15,768 nt of DNA, from assembly GCA_024404735.1 (NCBI GenBank), contig JAKSPP010000020.1, positions 1 through 15,768 of the forward strand, given 5' to 3'. Source of the stretch: Oscillospiraceae bacterium (GTDB lineage: Bacteria > Bacillota > Clostridia > Oscillospirales > Oscillospiraceae). Shown piece by piece: positions 1 to 5,397 of this stretch (the first letter of the stretch is position 1; every line of letters begins with the position of its first letter). The notes under the pieces are model-generated. The model searched no databases and had not been told where the DNA came from. It saw nothing but the letters and a program-made list of their open reading frames with translations. Position numbers and translations under genes: made by a program.

Positions 1-538
1 TCTCCTCTGTTCCCAAAGCTTCATTCAAAGCATCACAAAGCATCGTCATAGCTTCTGCAGTTTCCCATGCAGGAACCGGCTGGAAACGAATACGTTTTGT
101 GCCGTCGGGAAGTTCCTCGGAAATGACATTATCGGAGTTTTTGAAATTACCGCCGATTGCACTGCCGCTGTACTTGTAAAGATCACGATGCAACTGCAGG
201 ATCATACCCGGTCTTGCAGGGATGTAATCGTAGCTGTCATGAATAGTACTCAAAACATCTCTGTATCCGGCAATTTCGCGCTCACTTCTGTTCTTGGGCA
301 TTGTCTTGTCGCGAACGATCTTCTTCAGGCGGTCATCCGTTGTAATAATGCCCTCAATACGGTTGGATGCTTCGGTACTCTGTATTTTTGCAATCTCCAG
401 AAGTTCCGACAAAACATCCTTCTTTGCTTCTATAAACAGATTCTGCTGGCCCTTATGCTCATGAATCTGAGAAAGAAGGGCAACGACTTCAGGGGCCAGC
501 AGTTTCTGATATTCTTTCTTAAAATCGAAAACTCTCAT
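1..538 (-). CDS. Fic-family protein (AMP-transferase type), N-terminal part, 3' end outside the window
   Basis: The frame is open from an ATG at 538 to the left edge (179 residues). The start follows a GAGG-type ribosome site about 7 bases upstream. The sequence looks like the Fic N-terminal domain, with the stretch STEASNRIEGIITT at residues 54-67. Residues S58-NRI-E62-G63 match the (S/T)xxxE(G/N) inhibitory-helix motif known from self-inhibited class II Fic proteins, whose glutamate blocks the ATP site. Family knowledge: Fic proteins transfer AMP or another nucleotide-derived group to hydroxyl side chains of target proteins, using an HxFx(D/E)GNGRxxR loop. That loop lies beyond the window, so activity cannot be judged. 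The gene has its own promoter and sits at the end of a probable mobile element, so it may be cargo. Family call good; target and role unknown. Confidence 0.85.
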   Translation of the reverse strand, partial: MRVFDFKKEYQKLLAPEVVALLSQIHEHKGQQNLFIEAKKDVLSELLEIAKIQSTEASNRIEGIITTDDRLKKIVRDKTMPKNRSEREIAGYRDVLSTIHDSYDYIPARPGMILQLHRDLYKYSGSAIGGNFKNSDNVISEELPDGTKRIRFQPVPAWETAEAMTMLCDALNEALGTEE

Positions 539-594
539 GAATTAACCTCATCCTGTATTCAACATACTCATTATGTCCAAAATGATGCAGATAT

Positions 595-623
595 ATAATA
601 ACATCATCAACCTCAAAAATCAA
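595..623 (-). promoter_or_regulatory. Promoter of the Fic-family gene
   Basis: On the minus strand a TTGATT -35 box (618-623) is followed by a 17-base spacer and a TATTAT -10 box (595-600). This gives a leader of about 50 nt before the ATG at 538. Box identity and spacing are good; no start-site data exist. Confidence 0.7.
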
Positions 624-664
624 GTCAATTACATCAATTTGTGAGTATATGATGCAATTGACTT
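622..664. repeat. 15-bp inverted repeat overlapping the -35 region of the Fic gene (operator candidate)
   Basis: The arm at 622-636 (AAGTCAATTACATCA) and the arm at 650-664 (TGATGCAATTGACTT) are complementary at 14 of 15 positions, with a 13-base AT-rich spacer. The left arm overlaps the -35 hexamer, as expected for a repressor operator. It could instead form a hairpin in a rightward transcript, but no T-tract follows. Confidence 0.6.
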
Positions 665-744
665 TGGATGAAGTGTTTTAAGATGCAGTTTCCTGCCGAC
701 TTTTGTGCTAAAAAGCTGCGGTATATCAGCACCATTATTTCAAC

Positions 745-784
745 TAATAAAAATCTCCCGACAAGTCTCGTGAACCATCGGGAG
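745..784 (-). terminator. Terminator-like hairpin, minus strand
   Basis: CTCCCGA (755-761) pairs with TCGGGAG (778-784) around a 16-base loop. On the minus strand the stem is followed by ATTTTTATT, the usual form of an intrinsic terminator. No minus-strand gene is recognised directly upstream, so it may insulate the Fic promoter from transcription entering from the right. Confidence 0.5.
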
Positions 785-865
785 GCGTTATGATATCGTT
801 TAGATTTTTAGTAGAAAATATGCTCTTATCTTAAAGTGTACCCTTAGTAAACCCTTAAGGGAATT

Positions 866-931
866 TGGCAAAATCGCTGATTCGTGGCAAATTATATTCA
901 GCGATTGGTGAAGTTTCTGCTGTGTGGCAAA
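866..931. repeat. Spaced TGGCAAA direct repeats and an inverted repeat, possible integrase arm sites
   Basis: TGGCAAA occurs at 866-872, 885-891 and 925-931, with steps of 19 and 40 bases, so on roughly the same helix face. Between them AATCGCTGA (872-880) and TCAGCGATT (898-906) form a perfect 9-bp inverted repeat. Short spaced repeats beside an attachment core are typical of arm-binding sites for tyrosine integrases and their accessory factors. No integrase gene is in the window. Confidence 0.45.
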
Positions 932-960
932 TGATACAAGATGATATTGTCTTCTTGCTC

Positions 961-983
961 TTCGAGTCTTGTATCGTCCACCA
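961..983 (+). other. 3' end of a tRNA gene without its 5' part: probable attR site
   Basis: The bases parse exactly as a tRNA 3' end: T-loop TTCGAGT (961-967, with T54, T55, C56, purine 57, A58, pyrimidine 60 in place), T-stem strand CTTGT (968-972), acceptor strand ATCGTCC (973-979), discriminator A980 and CCA (981-983). The upstream bases do not pair with the T-stem or acceptor, so no whole tRNA is present. An intrinsic terminator follows at once, as after a real tRNA gene. This is the pattern left at the far end of an element integrated into a tRNA 3' end. A decayed tRNA gene is the alternative. Confidence 0.55.
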
Positions 984-984
984 T

Positions 985-1013
985 AAAAACCACACCGCAA
1001 GGTGTGGTTTTTT
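985..1013. terminator. Strong bidirectional intrinsic terminator
   Basis: AACCACACC (988-996) and GGTGTGGTT (1001-1009) pair around a GCAA tetraloop. The stem is flanked by an A-tract on the left and a T-tract on the right, so it can act on both strands. Its position just after the tRNA-like 3' end suggests it was the original tRNA terminator. Confidence 0.85.
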
Positions 1014-1051
1014 CTATGTGCGCTTTTTCAGGTCTTTTGGTGATGAATGTA

Positions 1052-1083
1052 TAAAACAGGTGAAGCGTATTTTACGCCTCACC
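1052..1083 (-). terminator. Terminator overlapping the stop codon of the Crp/Fnr-type gene
   Basis: The arms 1059-1069 and 1073-1083 form an 11-bp stem with one A-C mismatch and a 3-base loop. On the minus strand it is followed by TGTTTTAT. The stem contains the TGA stop (1079-1081), so the terminator is built into the end of the gene. Confidence 0.65.
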
Positions 1084-1753
1084 CGTTGTTGTTTATATAG
1101 AGTTCAAAATGATTTCTGTTAGTTTTCAGAATGCCTTCCTTCCGGAGCTTTGACAGTTCAGCGGACATAGCGGCACGCTCGACACAGAGGTAATCGGCAA
1201 GCTGCTGACGGTCAAAGGGGATATCAAATGACAGAGAGCCCTTACGGACAGATTCAACGGAAAGGTAAGAAAGCAGCTTCTCACGGGTCGTGCGCTTGCT
1301 GACATGGGTGATTTTATCATTGAAAATCAAAATCTTATTTGCAAGAACACTTACAAGATTACGGATAATCTTCTGATGGTGAACACAGGCTGTGGCACAG
1401 GTAACAAGAAGTCTGCGGACATTAAGAAGAAGAATCTCACTGTCTTCCTCCGCAACCACACTGATATTGAGAACAGCCCCCGGCGTTGCTGCATAGGGTT
1501 CACCGAAAAAGGCACCCGGACGGCACTTGGAAAGGATATTGCGGTGCCCCCATAAATCCTCCTGAATGATTAGAGCGGAGCCCGAAAGGACCAGCCCCAT
1601 TACATCGGTTTCATCACCCGCACTGAAAATATAGGAATCACGGCCTCTTGATACAACAGAGGCATTCAGGCAGCTTAGTATGGATAATATTTCGCCGTCC
1701 TCCAGTCCCGAGAAAAAGGGACACGTTTTCAAAATAGGCAGATATTTTTTCAC
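1079..1753 (-). CDS. Crp/Fnr-family transcription regulator
   Basis: The 224-residue product has the length and plan of a Crp/Fnr regulator. A cyclic-nucleotide-binding-like beta-roll spans about residues 10-115 (for example GLVLSGSALIIQ and RPGAFFGEP), then a dimer helix, then a C-terminal winged helix at about 155-215. The FDIPFDRQQLADYL segment and the RAAMSAELSKLRKEG recognition helix are typical of clostridial members. I chose the GTG at 1753 because GGAG lies 8-9 bases upstream. Cysteines at residues 11, 28, 77, 119, 123 and 190 do not form the classic FNR N-terminal cluster pattern, so the signal sensed is unknown. It is 56 bases downstream of the interrupted Cys-motif gene and is probably the last gene of the operon. 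Targets cannot be read from the sequence. Confidence 0.92.
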   Translation of the reverse strand: MKKYLPILKTCPFFSGLEDGEILSILSCLNASVVSRGRDSYIFSAGDETDVMGLVLSGSALIIQEDLWGHRNILSKCRPGAFFGEPYAATPGAVLNISVVAEEDSEILLLNVRRLLVTCATACVHHQKIIRNLVSVLANKILIFNDKITHVSKRTTREKLLSYLSVESVRKGSLSFDIPFDRQQLADYLCVERAAMSAELSKLRKEGILKTNRNHFELYINNNG

Positions 1754-1771
1754 TGATTGTATCTCCGGCTT

Positions 1772-1789
1772 AGAAACAGATTTATTTCT
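1772..1789. promoter_or_regulatory. Short palindrome upstream of the Crp/Fnr-type gene
   Basis: AGAAA (1772-1776) and TTTCT (1785-1789) form an inverted repeat with an 8-base AT-rich centre, 19 bases before the GTG start. Crp/Fnr proteins bind two-fold symmetric sites of this size, so autoregulation is possible, but the sequence is simple enough to be chance. Confidence 0.25.
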
Positions 1790-1809
1790 GTATTAATTAA
1801 ATAATGATT

Positions 1810-2286
1810 TCAGCATTTTGTATCGTTCAGATTATCAATAAGCTTACAGAGACCGTGCCTTAGCTTTTCAAGCTGAACCTCATCCGCATCATAGCCTATT
1901 GTAAAGAGTGCCTCCAGAATAAGAGACAGCCTGTATTCAGACGAATCTTTTCTTTTAAGCCCACAGGCAGAATCCGCCAGTATTTCTATAAGAGAATATT
2001 TAAGAGAGGCTGTTTTTTCAGCCTCTTTTTTAATATCATCCGGATTATAATCCGCAGTTCTTCCGCAGGGAGAGGCACAGGAAAAGCAGTCTGGGGAGAG
2101 CCTTCTTTTTTCTTCGCTTACTTTATGTTTTGCCTCTCAGACGGCAGTATCGTCCTCATCCGAAAGAGAGCACAGCGCATTTATCACAAGCCCGGCATCG
2201 GGCATTCCATTCTCACCCGAAGCACGGGCAAGACCTATTAATGCACCGAGAAGCTCCGATTTTTTATCTGTTAAAGTGTACTTCAT
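1810..2286 (-). pseudogene. Small Cys-motif protein gene interrupted by one in-frame TGA
   Basis: From the ATG at 2286 (GGGAAG ribosome site, 19 bases after the M20 peptidase stop) the frame reads 49 codons, meets TGA at 2137-2139, then stays open for 108 more codons to TGA at 1810-1812. Both halves have normal codon use and the same mildly helical, charged character, so they appear to be one gene of about 158 residues. The second half carries CFSCASPCGRTADYN (residues 67-81), a CxxCxxxC motif that could bind iron-sulfur or another metal, plus C108 and C147. Selenocysteine is the alternative reading. However, the roughly 45 bases after the TGA are A-rich and form no short hairpin at the distance bacterial SECIS elements need. 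Neighbouring genes end in TGA, so the codon is not globally reassigned. A nonsense mutation or sequencing error is most likely. Function not recognised. Confidence 0.6.
2004..2031 (+). terminator. Perfect terminator-shaped hairpin inside the interrupted gene, opposite strand
   Basis: AGAGGCTG (2005-2012) and CAGCCTCT (2019-2026) pair around a TTTTTT loop and run into a T-tract (2026-2031) on the plus strand, the shape of an intrinsic terminator. It lies within the minus-strand reading frame, where it encodes KKEAEKTAS. It could stop antisense transcription, or be a by-product of the coding sequence. Confidence 0.45.
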
Positions 2287-2305
2287 TTATCTTCCCGACA
2301 GTGAT

Positions 2306-3742
2306 TCAGCACTGCTCTATAACTCTTATAAAGAACTCAACGGCCCTTCCGATTACTTCAAGACGGATGCGTTCGTTATTACCGTGGATAAGACCTCTCT
2401 CACCGGCAGTCATATCCTGCGCCGAGAAACGATACACTCTGTCGGATATTTTACCATAGTGGCGTGAATCGGAGCACTGAACCATAAGATATGGCGTTAC
2501 TATTGTACCCTTCCAGGTATCGGAAACAGCCTTTTTTACTATCTCCCAGCCGGGAACGTCGGTTCTTGAAATTCGGCTCGGATTCATTCCTCCGAGGGCC
2601 TTTACTTCAACACGCTCATCTCCGATTACGGACCTAAGGTAGCTTAATGCACTGTCCATTGTATCCTCGGGATTAAGACGGAGATTGGCGGAAACAGATG
2701 CACTTGCGGGAATGACGTTTATTGCCTTTGAACCCTCGCACTGCGTAAAGGCCTGAGTTGTGCGGACAAGAGCGTTAAGCTCTCCCCCGCTTTTCCTGCA
2801 AATCATATTGAGTACGCCGCCGAAGCACCAGAGGTTTGCGAAAATCATTCTGTATACAAAGCTTGAGTGTCTTCCGAGAGTATCGAACATTTCCGCAACG
2901 GGCTTTGTAAGATGATAGGAGAAGGGCTTTTCATCAAGCTTTTTAACTGCATTTGCAAGCAGAACCATAGGCTGTCCGGGTCTGGGCGCGGATGCATGGC
3001 CGCCCCCGGACTTAACCTCATAGCTCACATTCAGCATACCCTTCTCGGCAATACCGATAACACCTATTTTTTCCTTTACACCGGGAAAAACATCGCTAAC
3101 AACGGCGCCGCCCTCATCAAGGACAAGGGAGGGTGTTATATTATGCTCGGCAAACCAGTCAACTATATGCTCGGCACCATGGCCGTTTACCTCTTCTCCT
3201 CCGGAAAAAGCCATATAGATATCGTTTTCGGGAACAAATCCCTCGGATATCTTCTTGTCGGCGGCGGTGAGGATTCCGTTAAAGGTTGCCTTTGTATCGA
3301 GAGTGCCTCTTCCCCACAGGACACCGTCCTCGATAATGCCTTCAAAGGGCGGTTTTTCCCACATTTCTTCCTCAACGGGAACAACATCATAGTGAGCCAT
3401 TAATACAGCGGGGTCCCCGTTGTTTTTTCCCTTCCATCTGAAAAGAAGGGCCCTGTCGGGGAGCTTTGTGAGAGTGCATACGGAATACACGTTGGGATAA
3501 AGCTCCGGAAGAAGATTTATGAGCTTTTCAAACTCTGCATCATCCTCCCTGGCACTGTCGTAATAAGAGACGGTTTTGCAGCGAACAAGGCTTCTTAGAT
3601 TCTCTATAGCCTTCTCTCTGTCAAAGCTGACCTCTCCCGCATCCGGGGTAATCGTTTCCACGGGCTTAAACTGCAGGGTTCGTACTATTATTACAGCGGC
3701 AAAAGCTACTATTATGGCTAAAACAGCAATCAGAACAGGCAT
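2306..3742 (-). CDS. Membrane-anchored M20-family metallopeptidase (carboxypeptidase S / PM20D1-like)
   Basis: This 478-residue protein starts with an uncleaved-looking hydrophobic anchor (about residues 2-21), followed by the M20 fold. The di-zinc site is complete: H117 and D119 in MAHYDVVP, bridging D149 in WGRGTLDTK, general base E183 and ligand E184 in SGGEEVNG, D209 in LVLDEGG and H453 in LIHGNNERI. The dimerisation (lid) domain sits between about residues 230 and 350. Related enzymes cleave small peptides or N-acyl amino acids at the C-terminal residue; the exact substrate is not shown here. The gene begins 9 bases after the preceding stop, and its AGGTGA ribosome site overlaps that stop, so translational coupling is likely. 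Linkage to two multi-spanning membrane proteins suggests uptake or export of the substrate or product. Orientation of the catalytic domain is not certain. Confidence 0.9.
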   Translation of the reverse strand: MPVLIAVLAIIVAFAAVIIVRTLQFKPVETITPDAGEVSFDREKAIENLRSLVRCKTVSYYDSAREDDAEFEKLINLLPELYPNVYSVCTLTKLPDRALLFRWKGKNNGDPAVLMAHYDVVPVEEEMWEKPPFEGIIEDGVLWGRGTLDTKATFNGILTAADKKISEGFVPENDIYMAFSGGEEVNGHGAEHIVDWFAEHNITPSLVLDEGGAVVSDVFPGVKEKIGVIGIAEKGMLNVSYEVKSGGGHASAPRPGQPMVLLANAVKKLDEKPFSYHLTKPVAEMFDTLGRHSSFVYRMIFANLWCFGGVLNMICRKSGGELNALVRTTQAFTQCEGSKAINVIPASASVSANLRLNPEDTMDSALSYLRSVIGDERVEVKALGGMNPSRISRTDVPGWEIVKKAVSDTWKGTIVTPYLMVQCSDSRHYGKISDRVYRFSAQDMTAGERGLIHGNNERIRLEVIGRAVEFFIRVIEQC

Positions 3743-3751
3743 TTTATCACC

Positions 3752-4423
3752 TCAGTCCAGGAAAGAAGTCTTTTTATACAGAAGTCTTGTAACTCCCAGT
3801 GTAAACAGAACACCGACGGGAACCATTATTCCGACTGTTCCGGAATTAAGCGCAGGAACAAGGATAAAGAGTACCAGCATAAGAATGACGGGGGCAATTG
3901 CGATTTTCCAGTTTCTTGAAATAAATACAACGCCGAGGCCACCGAAAAGTGCGGGAAGAATCTGGGCAAAAGCGGGAGCGAGAGCCTCCGATTGCAGAAC
4001 AGGCATAAGTGGAACAATCAGAATGACACCGAGAATGATAATAAGCGTTGTTACAATGGAAGATACGGCAATTGCAATGGTGGAGATTATCTCGCCCTCC
4101 TCACTGTTTGCCTTTACGTTGTTCTGCTCAAGAGCGTTTAGGGCAACGGGAAGCTTGAGATTTGAGATATTTCCCGTCACGAAGGACAGGTAGCTTCCAC
4201 CCGCGCCGAGCATGGGGATATATGTGAAGGTTTCGATTATACCGACAGCCCAGTACATGGGAGCCGTGGCCAGCAGACCGAAGCCAAGCCCGCGCCAGTT
4301 GGGCACTGCACCGAATATAAGACATACGGCAAAGGGGAAAACAAGGAGGACTGCAGTCATTGAAAAGCCCCAGATTTTACCCCAGCGATGGACACTGTTA
4401 AGATATTCTTCTCTTGTTCTCAT
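3752..4423 (-). CDS. Polytopic membrane protein, partner of the DUF5058 protein
   Basis: The 223-residue product has about six predicted membrane segments (roughly residues 18-38, 44-66, 112-140, 150-168, 173-190, 195-215) and a short polar loop NNVKANSEEG before segment three. The ATG at 4423 is preceded by a strong GGAGGGGA ribosome site. It lies 15 bases after the DUF5058 gene and 9 bases before the M20 peptidase gene, so the three are almost certainly one transcript. I do not recognise a named transporter family. The GAGGSYLSFVTGNISNLKLPVALNALEQ stretch (residues 74-100) is polar for its position and could line a transport path. Best guess, from context, is one half of a two-subunit carrier; that is inference. 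Confidence 0.8.
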   Translation of the reverse strand: MRTREEYLNSVHRWGKIWGFSMTAVLLVFPFAVCLIFGAVPNWRGLGFGLLATAPMYWAVGIIETFTYIPMLGAGGSYLSFVTGNISNLKLPVALNALEQNNVKANSEEGEIISTIAIAVSSIVTTLIIILGVILIVPLMPVLQSEALAPAFAQILPALFGGLGVVFISRNWKIAIAPVILMLVLFILVPALNSGTVGIMVPVGVLFTLGVTRLLYKKTSFLD

Positions 4424-4438
4424 CTTTTTCTCCCCTCC

Positions 4439-5176
4439 TTATGATAACCAGGCTGTGAGCGGAATTGCGGAAGCCATTCCGAGAATAAGGGAGGCCGGAA
4501 GGGCGTAATCGGTTATTCCGCGCCAGCCCGTCTTCTTTGAAAGGATTCCGGCAACAGCCATTACTATTGCGGAAACAAAGAAAACAAATACGGGAATAAG
4601 GCCCGAAAGATTCCCGCCGCCTACACCAGCAACATCGCAGAAAACGTATCCGACAAAGGCGGAAATCATACCGATAAACAGTGAGCTCTGGAAAAGCTCG
4701 GACCACTTTTTATCCTTTGCCTCCATCTTCAGCATGCCCCCAAGCTGTCTTTTGCAAACAAGAGGAACAAGCCATATTCCGACAAGGATACTTGCCGTCA
4801 TAACAAGAGCAATTGTAACATACTCCGAGGCATTAAGGGCAGTACCGCTTCCGAATACAAGGCCCATTGCAGACTCTGCATTTGATGCGGCAATAGTCTC
4901 ATATGACAGGGAGCCCACAACGGAAAGGCGAAGCCAGGGTAGGGGCAGACCCAGATCCTTTGAAAGTGTCATTACACTTACAACAATTGCAACGGCCGGC
5001 ATTATCGTAAATATTGCAGCCGTGCGGATTGTCTTTCTCAGCATGGACTTTTCCATTCCTATTTCCCTTGCGCGCTTAAGTGCCTTCAGGAGGAAAAATA
5101 CGGACTGAAGAAGCACAATCAGAATGATTATTGCCGCAAGAACAAACAAAACGGGACTGTTAACACTAAATTCCAT
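4439..5176 (-). CDS. DUF5058-family membrane protein
   Basis: The 245-residue protein opens with SVNSPVLFVLAAIIILIVLLQSVFFLLKALKRA and contains LPLPWLRLSVVGSLSYETIAA (residues 77-97), which I recognise from memory as the DUF5058 pattern. About six hydrophobic segments are visible (near residues 9-30, 52-70, 120-140, 164-182, 193-213, 226-242). The function of the family is not established. It is the first gene of the operon, has its own near-consensus promoter, and starts at an ATG with AAAGGAG 7 bases upstream. Together with the next membrane protein and the M20 peptidase it makes a likely transport-plus-hydrolysis cassette. The glycine-rich DVAGVGGGNLSG loop (181-192) may be functionally important. 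Confidence 0.85.
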   Translation of the reverse strand: MEFSVNSPVLFVLAAIIILIVLLQSVFFLLKALKRAREIGMEKSMLRKTIRTAAIFTIMPAVAIVVSVMTLSKDLGLPLPWLRLSVVGSLSYETIAASNAESAMGLVFGSGTALNASEYVTIALVMTASILVGIWLVPLVCKRQLGGMLKMEAKDKKWSELFQSSLFIGMISAFVGYVFCDVAGVGGGNLSGLIPVFVFFVSAIVMAVAGILSKKTGWRGITDYALPASLILGMASAIPLTAWLS

Positions 5177-5204
5177 TTGCTTTCTCCTTTACTTTTTTAA
5201 TAGA

Positions 5205-5233
5205 ATTATAGCAATGCAGGAAGGAAAATTCAA
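5205..5233 (-). promoter_or_regulatory. Promoter of the DUF5058 / M20 peptidase operon
   Basis: TTGAAT (5228-5233), a 17-base spacer, and a perfect TATAAT (5205-5210) on the minus strand give a short leader before the ATG at 5176. Confidence 0.8.
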
Positions 5234-5253
5234 TATCCAAAATTTACGGATAT
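5233..5253. promoter_or_regulatory. Small inverted repeat next to the operon -35 box
   Basis: ATATCC (5233-5238) and GGATAT (5248-5253) form an inverted repeat with a 9-base centre, touching the -35 box of the leftward promoter. A regulator site is possible. The local AT bias lowers its weight. Confidence 0.3.
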
Positions 5254-5341
5254 ATATTTATTCATCTATTTTATTGGGAATGGTGCAAATATTCGGGAAA
5301 CACTTTTTATATATAATTGCTATACACTTTTTATATTTTTG

Positions 5342-5350
5342 TGATATAAT
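5342..5350 (+). promoter_or_regulatory. Extended -10 promoter of the activator-fusion operon
   Basis: TGATATAAT (5342-5350) is an extended -10 element with a perfect TATAAT. The -35 region is weak (TATACA at 5321-5326, 18-base spacing). It gives a leader of about 40 nt ending in an AGAGGG ribosome site (5387-5392), 5 bases before the ATG at 5398. Confidence 0.65.
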
Positions 5351-5397
5351 ATAAAGTTAGTTAGATATACAATCTAAGTTTCTCAAAGAGGGTTATT

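Larger units (their letters stand above)
665..960. other. Gene-free AT-rich stretch at the end of the putative mobile element
   Basis: I see no convincing gene. A 14-codon frame starts at 790 behind GGGAGG but is too short to support. The stretch holds a minus-strand terminator-like hairpin (755-784), the palindrome CCCTTAAGGG (852-861), spaced TGGCAAA repeats, and a 9-bp inverted repeat GATACAAGA (933-941) / TCTTGTATC (967-975) reaching into the tRNA-like site. Confidence 0.5.

Noticed and set aside
790..834. A 14-codon frame (MISFRFLVENMLLS) behind a perfect GGGAGG site
   Set aside because: Too short, no promoter, and the GGGAGG is part of the terminator-like stem at 755-784.
901..983. A complete tRNA gene ending in CCA at 983
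   Set aside because: No D-arm or anticodon arm can be formed and the 5' acceptor and T-stem partners are missing; only the 3' 23 bases fit.
2137..2183. A bacterial SECIS element after the in-frame TGA
   Set aside because: GTCTG and GAGAG can pair with CTCTC and CAGAC only around a loop of about 29 A-rich bases that also includes the TGA; the required short apical hairpin is absent.
2130..2467. Plus-strand open frames of 60-110 codons
   Set aside because: They lie opposite the M20 peptidase and the Cys-motif gene, have no ribosome sites and show no recognisable domain.
5124..5354. A 76-codon plus-strand frame in the divergent promoter region
   Set aside because: It is AT-rich, overlaps the start of the DUF5058 gene and both promoters, and has no ribosome site.
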